Part shown: positions 46,501 to 55,896 of the stretch, in pieces | How positions within the stretch are numbered: the first letter of the stretch is position 1 | Layout of the letters: every line of letters starts with the position of its first letter | DNA from: Eudorina sp. 2006-703-Eu-15 | Lineage: Eukaryota; Chlorophyta; Chlorophyceae; Chlamydomonadales; Volvocaceae | Length of the DNA: 64,000 bases | Direction of reading: 5' to 3' | Assembly: GCA_003117195.1 (NCBI GenBank) | Contig: BDSI01000135.1 | Location: 124,001-188,000, forward strand | Notes under the pieces: generated by a model | Seen by the model: only the letters and a program-made list of their open reading frames with translations | Databases searched by the model: none | Told to the model about the DNA's origin: nothing | Program-made: the position numbers and the translations under genes

Positions 46501-49500
46501 ATACTAACGGAAGTCCGGCCCCTTACAGCGCAGCAGCTGAGGGCAGGCCAGGTCCCCGACGAGGGCCGCCACGGGCAAGTGAACCCGTAGCAAAGACAGA
46601 GGACGGGACCCTCGCTTGTGCCTCATCAGCCCTCAGGAGCGGGCCCTGCACATCGCAAGACTTCCCCCGACATTCTCGGTGGGAAAATGAGCATAAGGAG
46701 GCCTTTTGGCGCCTTACAGTCGATGGCGTCCCGTTGTTGGGCAATTCCCATATGCGACACGCGAGGGTGACGCGGTGTGGATGCGGGGGATACCCAGCGG
46801 AAGGCGGGGGGTCAGAGACACCCCGACAGCACCATTTCTGGTCATGCCGAGTGGCCCAGGCGGTGGTGGGTCAGTTGGAAGCGCGCCTAGGGGCACGGAT
46901 ACGGAGGCCGCAGGTCTGGCTGGCGGAACCCCCGCCACCCGTGGAGCAAGTTGTTTGGGATGTGGTGGTGTTGGCCGCGATTGCGGCCATGGAGACTGGT
47001 CGCCGATTCATGGCAGCCACCCTGCGGCGGTCAGCACCTGGTCAGGGTCAGACGATCCGGCCGGGACCGATATTGGCAGAACAAGGGGAGCGGCGCGCAA
47101 TCGCTGACTTTTGGGGGCGCCTTCACGGGTTCGCCCAGTTGGGGCTCCCGAGACGGGGTTGGAGCTCAGTGGGCCCCTTCCACCCTTTCTTGAAAGTGGC
47201 GGGGGAGTCCTGCGATGTGCGGGACCTGCTCCTGAAGAAGGATGAGGCGCGGGTTCCCCGCCCGCTGTCTGTTTTTCGTCGGGCTCTCCGAACCGGGGTT
47301 CAAGTTGGGGACCGGGCCTACCCTCAGTTTGGGGTGGAGGTTGGGCTCCCGTTGGCATTTTGGTGTTTTGGCCAAGTTATTTCTTATGATGCGGGTTACC
47401 CCACTAGCGGTCGCTGGGCAGTGTCACGAGCCAGGCGTGGGCCTTCCAAGACCTCGAGAGGGTGCTGCGTTGGGTGCCTCAGAGGTGGTGGTAGCTGGGT
47501 AATGGGGTGCCTGTGTGGGCGACCTCCCCTGTGCTTGGCTTTATCCACTTCTGGGGATTATGCCCGCTGCTGTGCCTATCCCTTTGGTAGTGTTGCCCCG
47601 CTGCGCGCCTCTGCTTGCTTCGGTGTCTGACTGGTTGGGGTTATGGCCCGGTGTGTTTTCTTTGGGTGCGGCGTTGTGGTGTGGAGGTGACCTGCCGCCT
47701 TGGCGGTGGGGCCTACTGGGGCTTGCTCTGGTATACACCGATGATCCCGTTGGGGTCCGCTGTAACATTCATTCATTCATTCTCGAAAAAAGGTGGAATA
47801 ATGGCCCCACCGAGGTCCACCCACGTTCTATCATTATATCATTGTATCGGTCGCCCGGGACACGGGCCCACCTTGTAACGGTTACCTTATATTACATATA
47901 TAATTAATATATCATTACAGTGATATAATGATTTAGACCATTATTATATCATACATTATTATACAATGATTAATACCATTATCATATCATTCCATGCATA
48001 TCATCATTTTACCAGTATATAATTCATGCATTACCATTATGCCATCATCATGACCTTTGTAATATCATTTGTAATATGATTGTCATTTGCATTATTATAT
48101 TATCGTTATTATATTCTTTTTATATTTTCAAATTTCTTTCATTTTTCGTTAATTTTAGTTTTAGTGTCGTTAGTAGTACTTTGATCGTTGGTATGGTAGG
48201 CGGGCCTGCCGGGCTTACGACTAACAACAGCACTTGCCTGCTTACCTGAGATCAGCACAACTACGTCTCCTCTCCTCGCACTGCTTTCACAGAAGCGAAG
48301 GATCTGGGCATTGATGTGATTGTCGGCCTCATGCTGGCTAGGCTTGCCCCCGCTCTTGCCACAGCACCTGTGATTGATAGTGTACTTGCTATGGAGCTGG
48401 CATATGTCCGATTTGCGCGCCTTGCTGTAGTGGGCATTGAGTGTGTCGTCTGAGATGAAGAGATGCAGCGCAAAATCTTGTTGCCTCACACCGGCGTCCC
48501 GCATGAAGATGTTGGACAGCAAGTCGTAATGCTGCTGCGCAGTGAGCTTGTCGGGAACGTTAATGTTCGGGCTCCTATTATACTCGGGGCACCACCCACC
48601 CGTAAGGGGGCAGTTCTCCATGTCCCAAAAGACCTGCGTTCCATGCGCAGGAACAACGAAATATATATTCGATGCACGCATGCATGAATGCATAGGAATG
48701 AGGTCACAGCACAGCAGGCACACACGCAAGTATTGATGTAACAGGTTCATTCGGCTGCTGGTGGTAGGTATGCAACATGGCGTGAAGTGGCTGGGTTCCG
48801 GGCCGGTAACCAGCCTGGTGACCGGCCGGGTTAGCCGGGTACCGGTCGAGTACGTAGCTACGGGTAGGCTATCTACAAATAAACAGTGTATTGCCAGCCA
48901 TCCGGTTGGTAAATAACCTACGTGCATACTGACAATCGATTACCGAGTATACCGAGCCGGTCGCTAGCTGTTCGATATCCCACCCGGTAAGTATTTTCCA
49001 TATATAAATGAAGGGATACTTAAGACAGTCAAGTGACGGAGACTACGTATCTGCTGAAATTTTGTAGATTTGGCACAACCAACGCGACTGTATGTCTGGG
49101 TAGGTACGACAGAGCAGTGACAATAATCAACCAACAGCAACGTAACACCAACACCAATGCCCTGCACAACACCAAGGTCTCGGGTACTTGACACCGCCAG
49201 TTGCCCTGATGCATGTATGTGTATTCATTGTCGGATAGATATGCAAGGCTCCGTACATACGGACTGGATGTACTGGATGGAGCGGAACTAGCAGTAATGT
49301 AGGTGACGAGTGTGCACACAAAGGTAGCTAGCAAGGATAGTAATAAGTTTGGCTTCGCAAGCCTGGATGCTGTCCTTGAAACATAAGCCCGAGTAAAATC
49401 CAGCAGTTGGCGTCTGAGGGAGCATACATTGGCAGGGTTGACTACGTACATCAGCTAATAATAACTGCTAACTACGCAATCGCAATGAGCCTCATACATC

Positions 49501-49893
49501 GTCTCTGACCCCCTAACACACGCCAGGGTGATGCCCGGCGTAATGTTATTAATATTATTATTACTAACTACGCCATCCATCCCATCCACCCCCTTATCAA
49601 CAAAACATGTCAGGCTCCGGCCGCCGGCATGCAATCATTGTCATTATACTATTTATTTAATTCTTTCAGTGGGTATATATATATGTATTATGTAAATGTT
49701 TATTTGCAGTGATCCCATCAGCTTACCGCCAGTTTCTTGTTCTTGAACCCGTTTGTTGGACACGGCCAGTGCGCGCGGTTGCTGTCTGTCCATGCCTTTA
49801 AATCTGCTTCAGAAACCGCCTCGCTGATATTTATGAGTGGCCTTTGCCGGGTTGGAGTTCCGTCGACGTTGCATTGGCCATTGGCTTGACTGG
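37501..49893 (-). CDS. NYN - vWFA - alpha-kinase - CCCH zinc-finger fusion protein, at least 12 exons
   Basis: Exons: 49893-49727, 48633-48246, 45655-45280, 44626-44437, 44118-43889, 43143-42931, 42747-42346, 41690-41492, 40702-40482, 39644-39583, 39143-38950, 38493-37501. Every intron phase matches, giving at least 1211 aa; the 5' end is not found. NYN RNase domain, about residues 55-240, with acidic residues in VFWDMENCP, EADNHINAQIL and LISGDSDH; the last motif is split by the 48246/45655 junction. vWFA domain, about 270-470, with MIDAS-like DITQS, VVGYRDA and FDAPGHGKDF. Alpha-kinase, about 665-900: DRGAERYVYLARN, LKKF, GGRLMVTDVQGW, LTDPCIH and zinc-ligand HTCGETC. A low-complexity linker leads to three CCCH fingers (CX7-8CX5CX3H) at the C-terminus. 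vWFA plus alpha-kinase resembles Dictyostelium VwkA; NYN plus CCCH resembles Regnase. RNA cleavage and phosphorylation by one protein is inferred, not shown. Confidence 0.88.
39278..39362. mobile_element. 85-bp TGTAAC...GTTACA element with 5-bp duplication
   Basis: Ends TGTAAC and GTTACA are flanked by perfect CAATC repeats (39273-39277 and 39363-39367). It lies in an intron of the NYN-kinase gene. A related copy is at 34464-34548. It has the same structural class as the 91/93-bp elements: TG...CA ends and a 5-bp duplication. Confidence 0.8.
40866..41266 (-). mobile_element. tRNA-derived SINE, 401 bp
   Basis: On the minus strand the element opens with a tRNA-like head. An A-box-like TGGCCATTCCCTAAGGC is followed about 40 bases later by a perfect B box GGTTCGATCC within CCGGTTCGATCCGG. 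It is flanked by ATGGTTTGGGTATA (40852-40865) and ATGGATTGGGTATA (41267-41280), a 14-bp target duplication with one mismatch. It sits in the NYN-kinase intron between 41492 and 40702. There is no coding capacity; it would be mobilised by a LINE. Confidence 0.82.
46134..46470 (-). mobile_element. LINE 3' end, minus orientation
   Basis: Reversed, it matches the 3' UTR at 47500-47795 and 52890-53200 (shared words such as GTTGCCCCGCTG, CTTGCTTC and GTGTCTGTCTGG) and ends in a CATT-type tail at 46134. It lies in an intron of the NYN-kinase gene, tail outward, nearly abutting the plus-strand LINE. Confidence 0.7.
46485..47795 (+). mobile_element. 5'-truncated LINE (L1-like): ORF2 C-terminus and 3' UTR
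   Basis: An open frame 46485-47630 begins inside ORF2. It carries KEAFWRLTVDGVPLLGNSHM and then the C-terminal zinc motif CGCGGYP...HHFWSCRVAQAVV typical of algal L1-like elements. The natural protein probably ends before the GC-rich 3' UTR, although the frame stays open. The 3' end is GGGGTCCGCTGTAACATTCA plus CATT repeats at about 47770-47790. It is in the NYN-kinase intron 48245-45656. Confidence 0.72.
47880..48130. repeat. AT-rich degenerate ATCATT/TATATCAT repeats
   Basis: Imperfect tandem words such as ATATCATTA and CATTATTATA. Similar sequence lies at 46050-46130 on the far side of the LINE pair, so the LINEs may have split one AT-rich tract. Confidence 0.6.
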
Positions 49894-52889
49894 CTGGTTA
49901 AGGCGCTCTCGCCGTGTCGGGCCGCCGCTGGGCGCCTATTATTAATTGCTGTATGCAAGCATGGCATCAACAACACAACATATGCAATAATGCATGGTCG
50001 GTGCTTAGTGAGTGTCGGCATCAACTATTAACTGTTGTCCACGGTGAACTTAACGTCATCATTGGTGCGCGCTCGCGCATGTAACATGCACATCGATGTA
50101 CGTTGCTTGTAGTTATCATCTGCGCTGCGCAGCACGCGTGCTAATGTATGGTTGTATTACTACTTTACCTTGCTTGATTGCGAGAAGCGACAATCGGAGA
50201 AGATACGTAGATGTCCATGGGATGGACAATGTCGCAGCTAAAGGCACAGAGTGTTTTGCCCGAGAGATGATGGAAATGAATAATGAAGCTTCCTCGCATG
50301 CACTTTCGAAGGCAGACGACGAACTACGTGCGCGCGCTTGGCTCGCAGCAACATGTGCTAGCTGAAACCATTACAAAAAGAAATATATAGGAAACTACTT
50401 GCGCCGCATGTTTCTTATGAAGCGCAACAAAAGCGTATCCAATTTTCCGTACTTCGGAGCAAGTTCGATACGAGTACAGAAGCATCTTCGTTCACCGCCA
50501 GGGAGGGTAGGGTCGAGTGGCCTCATCAGGCCCGCACCTCTGCGTAATATGCGTAACGACCAACCAAACAACCTCACGTAAGCAGCTTTGGTTCAGGTGG
50601 CAGCTCGCTTTTGAATAATATTTAATGGGGATGTACATATATCCCCATTATATATATACCCATTTTATTGAAATCCGGATTGGTACTATATTATACCTGC
50701 GGTCTGCGGACAACTGTGAAACAATATGGCATTTCTGCACAAATATATATGGCATTTCTGCATGCGTGCATGGCATGTTTTGCATGTAATACCCGCAAAC
50801 ATATTATTAATGCTGCGTTGTCAGCTGAAGTCATCAGCTGCCAACGAAGCAGCAGCTTCTCTGCACCTGCTTACGGATATATACGAAAAGGTAGGGCGTA
50901 CCTGCCCGATCTGCCACCCCCTTGATACATACCCTAGCCATGCTAGGGCGTCCCTATTATCATTATTATTATTACGAAAAGGGCTGATCTAAATCAAATA
51001 AAGTGCTGATGATCCTTATCGCTTTGACTCAAAGCTCCTTCTTTTAAAAATCCCTTGTGCGCAGACCCCAACAGCAGCAGGGCAAGGCAGCAGGGCTCGG
51101 ATCAATGTTATTAGTTAAATAAAAAGGCTCTGATGAGATTATGCGTAATCACGTGATCATCACACATGACCGTGCGTCAATTCTATTTAGTAGCAGCAGC
51201 GAGCTTAAGGTGCAACGGTACCTTGATAAGGATGTATATATGAGCTTCATTTCGTATCTATATATCTGCTTGCGTTCACCGAGGGATGGGTACAATATCG
51301 ATGCCACTTGAATAGGCCCGTCGTGTGGGATTTCGTTTCGGACACTTCCGTGGGGACCTACGTGGTAGTAACTTAGAGCAGCTGCAACACCATACACACT
51401 GTTTCTATGCTTACTGGGAAGCCCGAGCGAAACCCATCTGGAAGCAAGTCAAATTAGGAGTCCATGGTTTCGGGCCGTCCTATCTAAGCCCATAGAAACG
51501 GACCTACCCGTACTGACGCTAATTATTTGCGACGCTAATTATTTGCGAGGCCCGTAATACTTGTTTTTTAAAATGAAATTTTAACTTATTTTGAATTAAT
51601 TTTAAATTGAATGCGAGGAGGTCGGAGGTCGGAGTTTTTTCAGAAACGTTCAAAGTTTGCGAACTCGTTCGCGTCGTTCAGTCCAGCGTCATCAGCGAGT
51701 GAAGTGCGCATCAGCCTTCCTCGCCCCGTGCAGAGGCCAGTCCTCCCACCCTCTTCCTGTGCCGTCCTGCCCGCCTGCCGCGGCCCCGTGCCGGCTGAGA
51801 GGGGCCGTGCGTCACCCATCGGCGCACCGCCCGTCGCCGCCTCTCCGCGCCGACTACATACCCCGACCTACCTGTCACATCCTCCACAGCCCCGGTCCCC
51901 ATTCCGCGGCGACCACCATGCAACGGCTGATACAATTATCAAAGTATGTGTATGCTGTCGGTTGTTCGGGTTATTTGAGGGTTTTAGGGTTTGTTGCAAT
52001 TGTATTCGTTACAAGTAAGGCAGGTGGACCAGAGCGAGTCCCGACCGGGTGTTCCAGAGGGCCATGTCGTTGTCATCAGCAGGGGTCATCGGCAGCAGGG
52101 GCCAGCCGGGGTTCCTTGCTTGTCAGTCGGGGTTTGTTGCCAGCAGCCTGCCATCCAGCAGCCAGACGTGCGGTGCAGTCATCATTGACGTGCATGTATG
52201 TATATGTATTAACCCTTCGACGGACGATGGAGCTGCACTGCAGGGCATTCGATCGCAGTCATCATCGTCCATACACATACACGCCGCAGCAGGTGCTCAA
52301 TCGGCGCATATGCATTCCGTCGCATGGAACGTACGTACAAACTGATTTCGTCATCTGCTAGGCCCAATTCTAGGCCGGGATGGATGTGCTCTGGCAGGAG
52401 CCGCGCACATGTATGCAAGTCATCACCATAACATATGGTATGTACAAGAGTATGTAGTTCACTCAAGCAGGCAGGAGATCAATGCCCTACCAACTCATAG
52501 GGGGTCTGACAGGCTCTGACAGGCTTGCCTGTCAGGAAATGTTAGCCTGACAGCCTTAGCCAACATTTGCGCCGCTGTTATTGGCTGTTGAAATGACACC
52601 GTCTGGGCTCTGACAGTTCCCAGCAATGTCAGTGACGGTCGTGATAACTTGGCTGTGACAGGCTGTTAGTGGCTGTTTGGGCGGTGTCCAACACTGTTAC
52701 CCTCAGTGCAGAAGGTATGATGCCTAATGTTGACGTCTAACAACAACAGGAGTGTATGTACTCGTTAGTGTTGGCGGAGGCTATCCGGTATATCATTCTA
52801 TGGGGATGAGGAGCCGGTTTTCTTTTCGAGGACAATGCACACAGCTGTCATTTTACTCACTGCGCTGGGTGAAATGTAACACGAAGCCT
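49894..52889. other. Unresolved region upstream of the NYN-kinase gene
   Basis: It should contain the 5' exons and promoter of that gene. A minus-strand frame at 50395-50577 (ERRCFCTRIELAPKYGKLDT) could be such an exon or another gene's end. A plus-strand frame at 50096-50365 (DVHGMDNVAAKGTECFAREM) and a minus-strand frame at 52209-52466 (LLPEHIHPGLELGLADDEIS) also look protein-like. At 51918 a plus-strand ATG in GACCACCATG follows a GC-rich leader and is followed 26 bases later by a GTATGT donor, a possible gene start. None could be extended. Confidence 0.3.
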
Positions 52890-53200
52890 ACCTGTGCTTG
52901 GCTGGCTTTATCCACTTCTGGGGGTTCCACCCTCTGCTGTGCCTATCCCTTTCATTCAAAGTTGGTAGTGTTGCCCCGCCGCTCTGCGCCTCTGCGTGCT
53001 TGCTTAGCTTGCTTCGGTGTCTGTCTGGGTGGGGTCATGACCCGGTGTGTTTTTGTTTGCAGCGTTGAGGTGTGGTGGTGTCTTGATTGCCGCCTTGTCG
53101 GTGGGGCTAGTGGGGCCTGCTGGGGCTTGCTCCAGTATACACCGATGCATGATCCCTTTGGGGTCCGCTCCTGCGCTGTAACGTTCATTAACTCATTCAT
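52890..53200 (+). mobile_element. Truncated LINE 3' UTR
   Basis: Strongly similar to 47515-47795: shared GTGCTTGGCT, GTGCCTATCC, GTTGCCCCGC and GGGGTCCGCT...GTAACGTTCATT, ending in an imperfect CATT tail. No coding part remains. Confidence 0.72.
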
Positions 53201-53387
53201 CCAGCATTATGCCTTTTTTTTGCACTGGACTGGGAGCCACGTCCTAAGGCAGTAGCAAAATCAGCCACAACAATAAACAGCCTCATGTCTGAGGCACTTC
53301 GAACAGCAGCGGAGAGGCATATGGGGGAAATGCCGCCCAACGAAATAGGTAAAGGGCTGCTGGGTACGTAAGACCCTGGAGTTAGGT

Positions 53388-53842
53388 AGCGGCCACAGAT
53401 CAGGGCTCAGGGCGCGCCCTGAGAAAATACGTCTTTTGGGGGGTCAGGGCGCGCCTCGGCCAGGGCGCGCCCTGACCCCCCGAAACCGGGATGCAGGCGG
53501 ACGCGTCTGGTCTGTAACTACAGACTGTCCTAGTAGCGGTTTTTGTTTATTTTGATTATCTGGTGGCTGACCCTGCGACCTGCAGGCGTCCGGTCGGCCC
53601 GCCCCAAATCAGGGCTCAGGGCGCGCCTCAGCCAAGGCGCGCCCTGACCCCCAAAACTGGGACGCAGGTTGGCACGTCTTGTCCTATAATACAGGCTGTC
53701 CTGGTAACGGTAATTCATCATCTGTTGGCTGAGCCTGGGACCTGCAGGGGTCGGTGCCGGCCCGCCCGAAATCAGGGGTCAGGGCGCGCCTCGGCCGAGG
53801 CGCCCCCTGACCCCCTGAACTGGGACACAGGGGGACGAGTCC
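53388..53842 (+). repeat. Left arm of the inverted repeat
   Basis: Three tandem subunits of about 170 bp, each with a GC palindrome built on TCAGGGCGCGCC and GGCGCGCCCTGA, separated by AT-richer spacers containing CTGGTGGCTGACCCTG-like words. Confidence 0.85.
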
Positions 53843-54619
53843 ATACACGGAAATATGATGATAAGGATATGTAAGTGAAAACATAGGGTTGCAAGCCACA
53901 TTAACTTTCATCTTAGCCGGTAGTCTTTGGATCCTGAAGTACGGAACAACGGCTTGAGGATGTATCATAATGTCAAAAATATCTACACCTTTGGTGATTG
54001 ATCGCTGACCTTACATATCTTGTCAAATATCCTTCAGGGTAGGGACACCTTTAAAGGATAAGGAGGGAACCAACCCATAATCGGGCAAGTATTAAAATCG
54101 TAGTTCTGATCCTTTATGGCTGGTTTCTAATTTGCGATTGTTGTAGTGGTAGTTGCGGGATCTAGCGTGCTTGCTTCCCTTGAGAATGCATCCAGCGCTG
54201 GCCCCTCCAACGAACGTCGAACCGGCCAGCGGAGAAGCAAATCAAACTGGAGCATATAATGTGGGTGTCTTGAAAAAGAAGGACCTGGAACGCCTGCAGG
54301 TATTAGACGGTTATGTTGAGATAACGTGTTCTATTTATGCGGAAGCAACATCCGCATACAGATTCAATCGTTGTTTGGGTTTGCAGAATAAGGCGCGACA
54401 ATAGTTAACATTTCTCCCGAGGAGCTGTCGATCATCCACGTTGTAGGCGAAGAAGTTCTCAGACCGCGTCGCTGAGCTCGGAAGGCTTCGGAAGCGCTTC
54501 TCATCAGCCTCCTCGCCCTCGCGTCGGAAAGCGCTCGGAACGCCAGCGCTTAGTTCGGACGCTTGGGTTGTACGAGAATGCCGTTAGGCGCTCCCTTAAC
54601 CTGCTCATGAACAAGTGCT
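53843..54619. other. Spacer inside the block
   Basis: A plus-strand frame 54153-54404 (NVGVLKKKDLERLQVLDGYV) has fairly protein-like composition but no recognised family. Otherwise nothing was seen. Confidence 0.3.
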
Positions 54620-55010
54620 CCCAGGGCACAGCGGCGCAGCGTTCTGAACTTGGCACACTGGCGGTGGAAGGTGCAGCGGCGACAACGGCACAGGTAGCAG
54701 CGGCCATTTTCACAGCAGGTAAACGACTGGGCGAGGGGCGGCTTGCGGGTACCACGTACACTGTTTTTGATAGGGGACATGCAACATGCTACGCGGCACA
54801 TTAGGGTCTGGATAACGGAATGGCAGCTGGGCAACACTTGTTGGCATCACCCTGTTTACCGCCTTGTTCAGCCTTTGACGTGGATGCCGAGCACTAGGCT
54901 TCACGCTGGGGCAATCGATGGATTGGCGCGGGGCGGGGCCTGTGGATGCCTTGCGGGTTCATAATCGGCGGTGATCAATCACGAGGGGCTTCTTGATTTG
55001 CATTCAAGGG
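54620..55010 (-). repeat. Duplicated unit, copy A
   Basis: It aligns with 55127-55500 at an offset of about 507 bp (shared GGGCACAGCGGCGCAGCGTT, CAGGTAGCAGCGGCCATTTT and GGAATGGCAGCTGGGCAAC). On the minus strand it encodes a Cys-rich stretch GRCYLCRCRRCTFHRQCAKF. Confidence 0.8.
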
Positions 55011-55126
55011 GATTGCCACGTGGCTGGGATTGATTTGTGGGCGGCGTGCGTGCTGGTTGGCTTGGTAAGATGTCACTAGGGACGCAACGTGCTGCCCTTA
55101 ACGACTGCCTTCCCCTTTTTGCCGTT

Positions 55127-55500
55127 CACAGGGCACAGCGGCGCAGCGTTCTGAACTTGACATATTGGCGGTGGAGGGGGCAGCGGCGGCAACGGCACAG
55201 GTAGCAGCGGCCATTTTGACAGCAGGTAAACGACTGGGCGCGGGGCGGGCTTGTGGATACCAGGCACACTGCATTTGATCGGGAACGTGCAACATGCTAC
55301 GCGGCACGATAGGGATTTGATGACGGAATGGCAGCTGGGCAACGCTTGCTGGCGTCACCCTGTTTACCGCCTTGTTCAGCTTTTTGATGGGAGTTTTGCG
55401 CAGTAGGCTTCACGCTGGGGCGATTGACGGATGGCCATGGGACGGGGTTTGTGGGTGCCTTGAGGATTTAGATTTCGGCGGCGATGAATCACGGCGGGCT
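55127..55500 (-). repeat. Duplicated unit, copy B
   Basis: Diverged direct copy of 54620-55010. The minus-strand Cys-rich frame is kept in part (GRCYLCRCRRCPLHRQ) but one Cys is replaced by Tyr and the upstream frame is shifted. Confidence 0.8.
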
Positions 55501-55896
55501 AGCTGGCCTAGTCGTCCGGCTCGCAGCGGTTGCATCGGATATATGCGCGAGATGCAGTTAAGGGGTCCACTTGGTGGTGCTGCTGGATGGCCAGGATTTG
55601 TGGGTTCAACTCCCGCAAGCACCATATCAGCCAAGCTGCCAGCGGAACTGACTTGCTGCCAAAGCCGGCAGGGCCCATGCCGCGTGACTTGACTGAGTTG
55701 AGGGGAGGAGTCACATGAGGCTTTTTGCGAGAAGTGACGGAACCGAACAGCTTCTTGATACCCGCCTCTGTCGGATATTGTGCACTGGGACTCGGTGGGC
55801 TACAACTTTGTTCTAAATTGGATCGAGCACGGCTAAAGTACATTACGAGATCGGGGGTCATGAAGGATTACGTATTCTTCTCATCATCTCATCAGG

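Noticed and set aside
46134..47795. A single LINE inverted by twin priming
   Set aside because: The minus-strand part contains the 3' end and its own tail; twin priming inverts internal sequence, so two insertions fit better.
48139..48927. Separate NYN-domain gene
   Set aside because: The exon ends in phase 1 inside LISG and the missing DSDH half is the first codon run of the exon at 45655; the two are one gene.
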